Shown here piece after piece: positions 36,337-48,692 of a stretch of 64,000 nt of DNA (within the stretch, counting starts at the first letter, position 1; each line of letters starts with the position of its first letter). The stretch covers positions 13,034,001-13,098,000 of the forward strand of contig OY728142.1 of the NCBI GenBank assembly GCA_963277665.1, in the 5' to 3' direction. The DNA comes from Viscum album. Taxonomy: Eukaryota; Streptophyta; Magnoliopsida; Santalales; Viscaceae. The translations under genes and the position numbers were made by a program. The notes beneath the pieces are model-generated. The model worked only from the letters and a program-made list of their open reading frames with translations, ran no database searches and was not told the DNA's origin.

Positions 36337-37370
36337 ATGTTATGTCTGTTCAAAATGGTTTTCTGCATAAGAAACATGGAAGATGAAGTAGGAAGGCACC
36401 AAGAGGCTGGTGTTTGTATGAATCTGCATCTTAGAATGGTGGGAATCGGAATTGAGTGGTTTGTGATAAAAATGTATCAGTTCAATCAAACAATAAATAA
36501 GGGTGGTATCCATGATAGATAAGAACATGATCAAACACAAAGAAACATGTCTTATGTGGATCATTTTATGAGGCAACATCCTCCAGCAAATAGTGGAACC
36601 ACATATCCCGTGATAATTGAAGGATGAATAAATTCTCTAGAAAAGATATCTAATGTCATGGGATGTTCCGAACGTCAAATGTTAATACTAGACATTTATC
36701 ATTTTGAAGGTGAAGCCGATAAATGGTGGTCTCTAGTTAAGAATACGAGAGAAATATATGATCTTGATAGTCTGGAATGGGATGATTTTAAGAGACTTTT
36801 TCTGGAAAAATATTTTCCCAAATCTATTCGACTCAGAATGGAGAAGTTATTCATGGAAATGAAGTGAAAAAATGATGATTCTATGGCAGAATATGAAGCC
36901 CATTTTACAAGACTTTCTTGGTACATACCATATTTTACTTGGTATTTTGATAGTAAAATTAATAGATTTTACTTTGGTTTGAAACCATTTTAATGAAGAT
37001 ATTTGGCTTTATGAGTGTTTAAAATCTATTAGAAACTTGTTAGTTGTGTTAAACAAGTGTATATGGAGTTTACTGATGGGTATGTGCCTCGTGATGGAAA
37101 GAATAAGAAGAGACTAGGTTTGTAGGCTTTGGGTAAGAATTATTTAATGAAATATGGAGGTATGAAAATCAAATTCCATTATTGTGAAGAGTATGGTAAA
37201 AGGAATCCTAGTGAATATCTTATAAATTATGAGAAATGCTTCTGATGTGTAAAGTTTGGACACATGTCTTGTGACTTCAAGGAAAATTATCCAAAAATTA
37301 ATGATAGGCTGATGGTGAGATTCTTTAACTATAATTAATTGGGTCATTTTGATAATGTTTGTCCGAATCC
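36337..37370 (+). pseudogene. Array unit 3 gag relic
   Basis: Frame open from 36337 for some 60 codons, then the capsid block DKWWSLVKNTREIYDLDSLE (about 36718-36777), FLEKYFPKSIRLRMEKLFM and EYEAHFTRLSW with a few stops. It lacks the 140-bp duplication of unit 2. First knuckle decayed (CF, stop, CVKFGHMSCD). Second FFNYN, stop, LGHFDNVC with the shared TAA at 37336-37338. The TAG at 37123-37125 is shared with unit 2 only. Confidence 0.83.
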
Positions 37371-40300
37371 AGTCACTCACGTAGGGAATCAACAAAATTA
37401 GAAACAAAATGGTGTGGTAAAATCATTTTCAACCACTTCAGCAGATGCTGATCCACCAAATGAGTTGGTATTCATTTACATTTCTTGTTTTTACTAATTT
37501 CACAAATGTGTTGTTTGATTCAGGGTCTACACATTTCTTAATTTATGAGAAATTCTCAAAAAAAATGGGAATTCAACCTCATGAAATGATACCATATCTC
37601 ATGGTAAGAACACCTGGAAAAAATATTTTGGCAAAATGAAATTATAATAATATACCTATCCTTGTTTATGGAAAGATTTTACCTACAAACCTTGTTGTTT
37701 TTCCTCTGTTATAGTTTTATGTTATTCTGGGTATTGACTGGATTTCCTTTTACCATACCAAGATAGATTGCAGAGAAAAAGAAGTTGTTTTTAAGGAAGA
37801 ATTTCAGTTTGTGTACAATAATGAACCCATAACATTGATAACATATCAGGAAGATAAGAAACTGATAAAGGATGTAAATGAAAGTTATCTTTCTCATATT
37901 TCTGAAGATAAAGGAACTATCCAGATTAATGATGCACCAATGGTAAATAAATACCTATATGTTTTTCTTGATAATTTTTCAGGTGTTAGTCCTAACTAAA
38001 AGGTTGAGTTTACTATTGAATTAGTTCCTGATGCTAATCCAATTTGTAACCCCCTTATAAAATTACTCAAATGGAAGTTTTGGAATTAGAAAAGAAGTTG
38101 TAGGAATTATTAGATAAAGGCTTCATTCGACCTAGCACTTCACCATGGGGTACTCCTACCTTGTTTGTTAAGAATAAAGAAGGTTCAATAATACTTTTCA
38201 TTGATTATAGAGCCTTTAATAACATTATTGTTAAAAATAAACATCCTTTGCCTCATATCGATGATTTGATTTATCATCTCTAGGGAGAAATTTTTTTTGA
38301 AGTTTTAAATGAGGTTGGGGTACCATCAGTTGAAATTAAAGGATGAAGACATCTCGAAGACTGTGTTATGTACTAGATATGGTCATTATGAATTTTTCAT
38401 TACTCCTTTTGGGTTAACTAATTCACCTGATATATTCATGGATCTTATGAATAAAATATTTCATGAGTTCATGGATAAGTTTTTGGTTGTGTTTATTGAT
38501 GAAATTATGGTATATATTATAATTAAATAAGAACATGAAAAACATCTAAGGGTTGTTTGAAAACTTAGAAAATAAACTATATGAAAAATTCATAAAGTGT
38601 GATTTATGGTTTCTACAAATTTCTTTTCTTTGGAACATTATAAATAATGATGGAATAACAAATGATCTTACTAAAAGAAAAGTGGTTGATGAATGGAAAA
38701 TACCTTCAAATGTTACAAAAATTCATAGTTTTCTTGGATTAGCGGGTTATTACCCACAGTTTGTTAAAAAAATTGCACGATTATCTAGCTTGCTAAATAA
38801 GTTAACACGAAAAGGGGTTAAATTTGTTTGGATAGAATAATTTAATGTTTTTTCAGGAACTGAAGAAGAGATTGGTGAATGCTCCAATTTTGGCCTTGCC
38901 TTCTCGAAATAGTGAGTTTGTCATCTATAGTGATGCTTCATTAAAGGGACTTGGTTGTGTTCTGATATAGAATGACCAGGTAATTGATTATGCTTCATGA
39001 AAACTAAAACATCATGAGTTAAATTATCCCACACATGATTTGGAATTGGAAGTTGTGGTTTTTAATTTGAAAATTCGGAGGCACCATTTATACAGAGCCA
39101 AATGTCAAATATATACTGACTGTAAAAGCCTCAAGTATATATTTACATAGAAAAAATTAAACATGAGGCAGAGAGGATGGATTTAACTAATAAGGGATTA
39201 TTATTGCAAGATCAATTACCATCCAGGAAAATAAAACCAAGTGGTGGATGCCTTGAGTCGGAAACATCATGCATCATTAACCATGTTACATTTGGAACAT
39301 GATCCCTTGATTAATGGTTTGATAAATTTTGGATTAGAAGTTGTAGGTGTAGGAAATACATCATTTTGTTTCAGGTTTCAATGCAGTCATCCTTATCTGA
39401 CAGAATTAATCAAGCACATAAGGAAGAACATGAGATACAGAAAAAGTTAGAATTGGTTAAAATGGGTAAGTTTCCAAAATTTAATCTTGATAAATATTAT
39501 GTTTTAAGATTTGGAAAAATGTTGGGTGTTCCTTGTGTTTCTGAATTGAAGAAATATTTGTTGTGTGAATCTCATAATTCTACATTTTCAGTTCATCCTG
39601 GAAGTACAAAGATGTGTAGAGACCTTTGGGAGTATTACTGTTGGGATGGAATGAAAAGGGATACTGCAGAATTTACTGTGAAATGTTTGACATGTCAATA
39701 GGTTAAAGAAGAGTGGTAGTAACCGAAGAGGATGCTTCATCCCTTGCTAGTGATAGAGTGGAAACGGAAAAATATATTCATGGATTTAGTAATGGGACTA
39801 CCTAAGAATTCTCTAGGTAATAATTAGATTTGGTTTATTGGTGATCAGATGAAAACATATGCACATTTTCTTTCTATTCGAGATAAAATGTCATTGGATA
39901 AGTTTTCTCGACTGTTACTCAAATATATTGTCAGGTTACATGGAGTTCCTATTTTTGTTGTATCTGATCGGGATCCCTGGTTCACTTCTTACTTTTGGAA
40001 GGGCCTTCATAAGTCTTTGGGCACATAATTAAATTTTAGCACAACTTTTCATCCTCAATCAGATGGGCAGTAAGAATGAACGATCTTGACTTTAAAGGAT
40101 ACACTTTGAGATTATTCAATGGACTACCAGGGAATTTGGGATCATCATCTTTCTTTAGTTGAATTTTCTTATATTAACATTTTCCAATCTAGTATACAGT
40201 TGAAACCTTTTGAGGCATTATATGGGAAGTGGTGTCAAACTCCAGATTTTTGGGATGAATTCGGGGAAAGGAAGTTGATAGGACCAGAGTTAGTAGAGGA

Positions 40301-40822
40301 AGTGGCTAAGAAAGTAAAGATGATCCAACAACACATGGGTATAACTTAGAGAAGGCAAAAATTTACATAGAAAACAGAAGGAAAGACTTTTCTTTTGAGC
40401 TTGGTGATCATATTTTTCTTAGAATCTCACCATGGAAAAGTGTTATGAGTTTTGGTACGAAAGGAAAGATATGTATGTAGTTCATTGAACCTTATGAAAT
40501 CCTAGAGAAGGTTGGAATAGTCACCTACCGAGTAGATTTACCTCCGATTTTATCTTAGGTACATAATGTTTTTCATGTTTCGATGTTGAGAAAGTATGTG
40601 ACAGATTCATCTCATGTCTTGATCCCAGAAGCACTTTATCTAGAAAAGAACCTTTCTTATGAAGAGAAACCAGTTTAGATTCTTGATCGAAGGGAACATG
40701 TATTGAGGAATAAGGTAATCCACCAGGTAATGGTTTTGTGGAGAAACCACATGGTGGAAGAAGAAACATGGTAATCTAAAGATGCTATAAGAGAAAGGTA
40801 CCCTCACTTGTTTAATAAGTAA
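37371..40822 (+). pseudogene. Array unit 3 pol relic (PR-RT-RH-IN)
   Basis: Protease LFDSGSTHFLIYEKF (D at 37517). RT near 38040-38530: [33 protein letters not shown] and catalytic FIDE (38492-38503), with the second aspartate lost. RNase H near 38920-39280 (YSDASLKGLGCVL). Integrase zinc region HPGSTKMCRDLWEYY, ending CLTCQ and a TAG 39699-39701 shared with unit 2. Core MDLVMGLPKNSLGNN near 39780, SDRDPWF near 39965. Shared TAGs at 38281-38283 (with unit 2) and 40478-40480 (all units). Tail RYPHLFNK ends at 40820-40822. Confidence 0.87.
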
Positions 40823-40863
40823 ATGAAAACTGCAAGGATGCAATTTTCAGAAGGTTGGGATAA

Positions 40864-43579
40864 TGTAACTCCCGAGGTTTCTTAAAATAAATTGAAATTC
40901 ATGATTTTTTTAAGAATATATTTATTAATAGACTTTAAACATAATTTTACAATTTCTATGTTTTGAATTTCAAAAAACGGTCATCTTCAATTATGATCAG
41001 TAAATTATTTATAGTATAATGGAACTAAATTTATTTTTTAAGTGAATAGAAACCTACCCTTATGAATAGTAATATGACCCTAATTAATAATAAATTGTAT
41101 TATTATTTTATTTTCGTAAGGTTATATGATAATGAGATGTTGAATAATTTTTCAAGGTCTTAAAAAATGAGTTATAGATTTAAAATTGTTATTTTTGAAT
41201 AAATTATGATTTTATTTAAAAAATTAAATTAACAATATTTAAAAAATTATTTTCAAAAAATGGAGTTCATTTATGAATTCTAAATTTTGAAAAATGGTTA
41301 GGGTGAATTTTTGGGATTTTTCTGAAATAATTGAATTTTTGGTGAATAGTAAAAATACAGTTTTGAGTTTTCATTAAGTTTAATGAAATCATTAATGATG
41401 TAATAATTTCGGTCAACTTTTGTATAGTAAAATAAGATATGAGGTGTGTCAAGTGGCTAATACCATGGTAATAAACCATGGTAAAGCACATGGTTTTTCA
41501 AATACCACTAATGAGGCATCCCTTGGAAATTAATAAAATATTCCCTCAATTTTGCTATAAATACCAACCCATTCCATCATTCCATTCATTCGAAATTCCT
41601 TGTCAATGAAGATATGATATTATTACCTCCCTATTAGTCCTCCCAAGGTGTAATTTGGCCACCAATGTCCCATCATTTAAGTCTTAGGATTTACTCTACA
41701 AAGTAAGAGAATTCTCAGCTTCTTTCTTTTTTCCATTCAAGTTCTCTTTTATTTGGTATAACTTTCAAAGATTCCATACAATGTTCTTATTTACATTTTT
41801 TCTATATATATTCTGTATTATGATTCATTTATGGATGGTTGACCCCTATCCCTTCTCTTTTTAATGTTTTCTAAAACCATGTTTCATAGTTGTTAGGATG
41901 CTGAATTTTTGTAAGGGATTTCTCAACTATTCTTTTATTTCAAGTTCCTTTCTTTTCTTATTATTTCCTCATCTCCCCTTATCCAAGAGTCATGAATGAT
42001 CCAGAATCTTACATATTCTATATTTCATCGTGTTTATGGAAGATTAACCATTATACTTATTGTCCTCTCCCACTTATTCAAGAAATAAAAACATCATATG
42101 TGATGTGTCGATTTGCCGAAATCATGGACGATGTCATTTCAATTTCTTTTACTTCCTTAAAGACTGTTCAGGAAACCATTTTTATGGTTGAAACAGATTA
42201 TTGTTTACATATTATATCTTATATAAGGTTCAAGAATCATTTTTTACACATGTGATTAATTTATAAAACCAAATGAGTTCTTTACGATCGAAGAATGGCC
42301 AAAATAACCTAAAACACTTTCAATAATGATCTAACTTATGAATCATCCTCATGTTAAAATTAAAAATGATAAATAACAAAATTTATGGTTATGGAAATAT
42401 TTAAATCCCATTACATTATAATTATGAAATTTCACTTCCAATCGACAATAATATCCATCATGAACTGATCATGGAAACCATGTGAAGAACACACCTGAAA
42501 CAATGTAAATAACAAAATATTACTAATAAATGTGTCGAATGATACTGTAAAATGATCATATAAGGTGTTATAAACATTAATATGTTTCATTATGATATTA
42601 ATAACACTCTTTTAACCATTATAAATTAGGTTTAAACACATTTTAAGTAATAATAACCTGAGGTAAGGGAATTCTTAACCCAATTTCCATTCTTTGGGTT
42701 AACCTTCTTCTTTATTCATTATGTGGTATTATGATTATTGGTGTGATGATTTTTTTATATTATGTTGGACTATGTGTACTTACATTTTATACAAATATCA
42801 ATCACATCCTATTAATTCTCACTCCAATTATATTTTAGGGGACATTCCTTTTAAAATCTTTTTAAAACTCTCTTTAATAAATTTCAAAAGGATTGTTTTT
42901 TATATGTATATGGAATGAGTAGTTTCTCTTGATTACAAGATACTTTAGTACCATGATTTGTTACTTGGACATTATTTATTTTGGTTTTATCCCATTATAT
43001 CTCATGATCTATTGGGTTGATCCCATTATAGCTCAAGATACGATGGGTGTGCCTCATTATCGCTCTCCAATGCATTGGGTACTCCAGAGGTGGAAGTTGA
43101 CCAAATTGTTATTCCACATGTAAGGGTTATTGTAAGAGTTATATGGTAAATATGTCCCAAAGAAACTACTTGATGTTTCTATTAATATGAATTTTTATGA
43201 TTATTGGTTTTTTTGGTTTTTAGGTTATCACTTGACTAATGATTTCTTTCTTTATATCCCTTACTGAGTTTTATACTCATCCCAAGTTTTTAAAATGTTT
43301 TTATAAGGATATAAGGATTGGTAAGAGAAATAATGGAGTCTTAATGTTTGATATGGAGTGTTTTCAAAGAAATCATGTATTGAGTTTTAATGTTTTATAT
43401 TTTTTAAAAAATAGAAACAGTTTTTAGTAGTATCCTCTTTGTCAGAATGTGGTATGTTATGTATATAAGATATCCTAATTCTTTAAAAATCTAAACGAGA
43501 AAATATCCTCATTGTGTAATAATGTATGTTCTTGTCTAATGTTCAGGATTATGTAACGTTTTAAGGCTAGGTACTTACA
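40864..43579 (+). mobile_element. Array LTR 4 (Ty3/gypsy), right end of array
   Basis: Starts TGTAACTCCCGAGG after the unit 3 polypurine tract and ends GTACTTACA. Beyond this, similarity to the start of the internal regions stops, so this is the outer right end. The ends TGTAA/TTACA are inverted repeats. TATAAATA at 41556, donor-like GT at 41703 (AAA/GTAAGAG), acceptor-like TATAAG at 43302-43307 (decayed), 31-bp repeats from 42992. Confidence 0.88.
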
Positions 43580-45540
43580 TACAAAGAATAATAATAGGTC
43601 ATCCAGATAAAGAATGTGGATGTAATCATAAGGTAATATCTTAAAAATTAATAGAGGACATTGAAATAGATGTAAAATTAATTTTTTTTGGAGAATAAAT
43701 AACATTTAATTGTAAATAAGAAATATCCTTGACCATTTGAAAACATTAATTCATAACAATATGAATTTAAGAATTTATTTTCAAAATTATAAAGGAATAG
43801 AGAGCAAGTTTCATAGAAAAATACAAAAACTATGGAATGACGTGTTGAAATGAAATAAAAATATTAAATGTTATTTTAGAATTCTTTTTAATACTATTAT
43901 AAATAAATTAAGTTATTAATCACATTAAAAAGTTATTTTCAAAAAGATGAAGTAAAACTTTTGAACTTTTTTCTTTTTTTTTTAAAAAATGACCTTCAAT
44001 AATGGATCCATTAAATTTCATAAATAGTATCCCAAGAGAATGTGGAGTTTCAGGTAAAACAAGTGATCATGGAATGAAAAATATTTCATTATTTTAAAAT
44101 ATATTTTCTAAAATACCACATGATAAAAAGTGTAACAAAATAACATTTTGAAAAATGGATAAGGGAAATTTGAATTTCACATGAGATAACATATAATTGG
44201 TTTTCTAATTATGAAGGATAACATTGGTGGGAAATGAAAATATGGATAAGGAGGGGAAAACACCATTAAATAGGTTGGGAATTATTCTTAACAAAGATAT
44301 AATTTTTGAGGAATAATTTTATCAAGATAAAAACATTTAATTAAAAATAATTATAACAAGAGAGAAAGATAATGTTACTTTAAATAAAATATTTTGGAGA
44401 AAGAATCTAAGTATAAAAGAAAAAATTTCATGAAGAAGAATTATAACTCAGTGAAGGGAGTTGAGTTAACAAAAACACTTTCAACTTTAGTATCTTTTGA
44501 ATCAAGATCCATTTGAAGAATGAACATTATATGGCGCTTCAAACCCCATGAATTTGATGAATATGGAAAAATAAATTCAATATTAAATAACCACATAATA
44601 TCAAATATATCATAATCCCTAATAATAAATATGTCTTAAGGAATTAAATTTGAGACAAAGAACTTCTTACCTTAATTTATGACATCCATTAATGTGTTAG
44701 AATCATCTGTATAAGAACAATAACTATCTTAGTCACCAATTTAAGAAACTTTTTCATATATATAAACTTTTATATATATTTCATTTATAATTATTATTTT
44801 CATTCAAATTAGTTAGTTATTATCTATTTTCTATATTAGTTCTGAGTAATCTTGGTCATTTGAACTAGTTTCATAATAAAGATGTTGTTATTCATTCTTA
44901 TGCAAACTTTTATAATTAATATATCATAAAATTAACTGAAATTTATTTTTTTATAATTATTAATAATTTCACAATTTAATTTTATAATTATTTTATTTAT
45001 TATTCATGATGAAGAAGTTGGTGATAATATTGTTTTGGTGATTTTTAACGGACGCATGATGTTGTCTTAATTAATGAGTTAAAATTTTATATTACAATTA
45101 TATAACCAAATAAATAATTATATAGTTATTAATATTTAATATTAATTATCCAATTTTATCCTTGATATAAATTTTTATCATTGTATATGTAGGTGGTTAA
45201 ACCGACCAAATAAGAAATTTCCACAATATATGTTTCAGTGTGGCCATAGAAGCGATTCTTTTGTTATATTATCATTATCATAAAAGTATAATGAAATTAA
45301 TCAGATGTTATAAATGTGTTTATTTATAATTTGGAAGTTTTATAAGAATATGGTAAATTAAAAATTAGTTTCCACTTATAAATTAAATGATTTTTCTCTT
45401 GGTATGTTTGTTTTAGGCAGTTAGTTTTACAATGATCACTTATTTATAATATTAATTATATAATTCATAATTTATATTAACAAAATATAAATACCTACAC
45501 ATATAAAATATATATTCATGAAAACCATTTCAATAACAAT
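43580..45540. other. AT-rich relic DNA, unassigned
   Basis: Starts TACAA, possibly the right target duplication of the array. On the minus strand, a frame reading HILYLDDLLLFF abuts the LTR edge; its YLDD core resembles an RT active site, but no other RT block is readable. Near 44395-44420 a TATAAAAG followed by a purine-rich stretch could be part of an old LTR. Nothing else is supported. Confidence 0.3.
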
Positions 45541-46100
45541 CCTTGATATGTGGTTAGGAAAAATGAAATGTGGCTTTTAAGGTGGTGGTAGTCCTTACAC
45601 ACGAATGAGCAACATTTTAATTTTTTTTGATTGAATCAGAGGTGAATAGTTAATTCATATACCATAAATATAATACAATTTAGGTATATTATTTATAATA
45701 ATTTCATTATATGTATATGGTTAGAATGGTTTTGGTGGAGGGTGGATGAAAAGGATAAATAAACGAATTTAAAGGGTAAGTAATACTTACACTGAGCATT
45801 TTTATATTTTCTTGATGTATCATTGGGGAAAGAAGAACTTGAGGCACTTTGTTAAGGATAGAATCTACCAAAAATAACATGGGGATATAGAAGAAGTAAA
45901 TTTTCCATAATTTCAGAGGAATTTATAGAAAGGGGTGTGGCTTGAAATGTGTGGAATTGAGATTTGTTTATAGGTAAAATGGAGGGAAAAATCATTGGAA
46001 AAAAGGTTAGATAAGGGGTAAGAATGGAATTTTCTGAGAGTTAGGTAGGTTAGGTGGGAAAATGTTGGTGAAAATTATATTTATAAATTTAGAAACCTAA
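45541..46100 (-). mobile_element. Fragment of a minus-strand LTR related to the 6460-10050 LTR
   Basis: Read on the minus strand, this has a TATAAAT (about 45921-45927), then about 300 bp further on a module ATTCGTGTGTAAGGACTACC (about 45587-45606), close to the ATTCGTGTGGACTACCACCTC of the LTR at 6460. It is flanked by arms AAAAATGAAATG (45559-45570) and CATTTTAATTTTT (45613-45625). Order and spacing agree with the other LTRs. The ends of this LTR are not resolved. Confidence 0.5.
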
Positions 46101-48692
46101 AAAGGTATTATTTAAGGTTTAAGTAACAAATTATTTTTTTGTAAAAATCGAGCACCATTTGATTTCCTATTTTAACACTTATTAATCTCGATTAAAATTT
46201 AATAATGGTAATTATTTTATTTATAAAATATATAATACGTACCTTCATAAAAAATTTCAGTATATAGAATATAAATTTTGACTCCATTTAATCCAATTCA
46301 ATTTCTAAATATGATAAAATTAACTTTTTAAATAAAACATATAATGTGTTGGAAAAATATTTTTTTTCTAAAAAACACAATTTTAGTAATTAATTGTTAT
46401 TACTATTATTTAAAATTTATTACAAATTTACTTAATGTTAATATATTAGTATATATACTAAAAATAATATTATAGTCTTAATTTAAAATAAATTCATTTA
46501 ATTCAAAAACAAAATATTTATAAAAGTATGATTCCTTGAAAAATAACTATTTTAAAATATTAGCCAATATATAACTTGGTAAATTAATTTTATCCAAAAA
46601 AATTAATTTAACCACATTAATTTGAAAATTATTATTACAAATTTTCAAGAAATTTTATATTAGTCAATTTATAAAAGTGCTAAAAATCATTGTTAATATA
46701 AGCATGCATATTGCATAAAAATAATTTTAAGAAACATATATCTTCTAATAATAAAATAAATTTATTGAATGAATAGTAATAAATATTATATGGATGTTGA
46801 ATTATTTTATTTTATATATTATCAACACTATCCTTTAAGAAAACTATTTAATAAAAATATAATAAACTTTATAGTGCATGAAAATGAAATTTTTAGGAAA
46901 ATATATTTGTACGCATAAAATGATTTTATTTTCAATATAGCTGTGATAATTTAATTTTATCAATTAATTAGATTTAAAAAAGTTTTTTTATTTCTACATA
47001 TATTTCATAATTTATTTACCCCTATATTTACCCATAAATTCCATGGATATACTATAATGGTTACCAAAAATTTAACAATTCTCTTTGTTTTAGTGTTTCA
47101 TGTGAATAAATATATTGAACACATTATATTTTAAATGAAAATATATAATATAAAATATCAAGGTGTAAAATTATCTCACCCCTCAATAAATAAAATTTTT
47201 CTACAAAATTTTAATTTTCAATATCTAATAAAATTAGTTAAGGTTATCTAAAATATAATAATAACTCATGATTTATTTTTAAATGTGGTGTAAACATTAA
47301 TATCTTAAGTATTATTGAGAAATAAATATTCTCCATTTATCAAGTTAATTTTTTTTACTCATAATTTTTTTGATCTATGCCATCCATTTCCAAACATGAA
47401 GCATCTTCTAGACCCTTTCATCCATTATCATGGGTGCCACTTCGCACCTTGTTCACATGTAGGATGTTGAAACTTCTTTCCTTCATCATCATTTTAACCA
47501 TAAATTCAATAATAATTCATCCATATCTCTATTTTTTTTGGTAATTAAATTATGTTCAGGTTATTAATCATAATTATTGACAGCTAGTTTTCTATAATCA
47601 TAATTCTCACATTAGTTCTTATATTTCAAGGTTTGCGTTTTGAAAAATATTCATATTGTATGTGGTGCACATAATTATCATGATTCCTTTAGGCTTCATA
47701 TATAACTAAAACCAAAATAAGTAAACATGAGTGATTAAAAAACACCATAAGATAATTAATATAAGATGAAAAATTGAACGCTAAAATATCCTACTCTTAA
47801 AATTTATTACATTACCTTTCAGTTCAAACTAAATCACTCAAAATTCAATCTATGTTTCTTGAGGTTGGGTTCTCTCATATTTCATAACTTAATTACTTAA
47901 TGTTAAATATCCTTCAGTATGTCTTTTAAAGAGAATGTGATTAACCAAAGAAAATCCTCTAAGAGTGTCTAGCTATGTGTGTAGTCATAATCCCACTCAT
48001 TCTGCACCAGAGTAAATAATAAGTAGATACTAAACCATAATTTTTCAGGGTGATTACCCTTAGGTGCATATGTTCCACAACTTTATCCACATAAAAATAT
48101 ATAGATAGGGATATTATAATATCCCAACAATTTATTTCAAGCATGATCTATTTTTTTTTATTTTTCCTCATTTTTAATTGTGATATTTGGTCGATTATGT
48201 TAATATATGGTTATTATAATTATTTTATCCTTTCAAGGGGTTGGGTGTGAGTTTTTTTGTTTGATAGGTATATAGGAATAAAAGGAGGTTTTATTAAAGG
48301 TGAATATGGGATTATATCCAATATGGATACAATATTCCCACTAATTAGCCTGTGAGGACCACTGTCGAACATGTTAAACTATAGAAGTAGGTGATTCAAA
48401 CATGAATCCTACCATGCATCTGGTGGGGTGTAATGTGGTGAAGGAAATTTTCTTGGAACCACAAGCTAGTTAGTGGGGGTTATAGTATAACATGAATTCT
48501 TCCTATTTCCACTAGGTAACTGGTGGGATCCAATAGCTATCTAGTGACACTATTCTAGGTGAGAATAGGAGGGGAGATATCATAAATTTTCCACTTAAAA
48601 CCTCCATTTTATTTCTCTAACCTCCTACCTCAAACTTAATTTTACCCCATGAATTTAAAGATTTTATAGAGGTCTTTTGGCCCTTACAACCT
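46101..48692. other. AT-rich relic DNA; possible minus LTR start near 47812
   Basis: No coding motif is readable. On the minus strand CTGAAAGGTAATGTAATAAA (about 47803-47822) looks like a polypurine tract and TGTAAT LTR start, which would fit the minus-strand LTR fragment at 45541-46100, but no pol tail is readable above it. 48340-48560 contains three related phrases of the type ACTAG(G/T)TAACTGGTGGG/CATCTGGTGGGG/GCTAGTTAGTGGGG. Confidence 0.3.
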
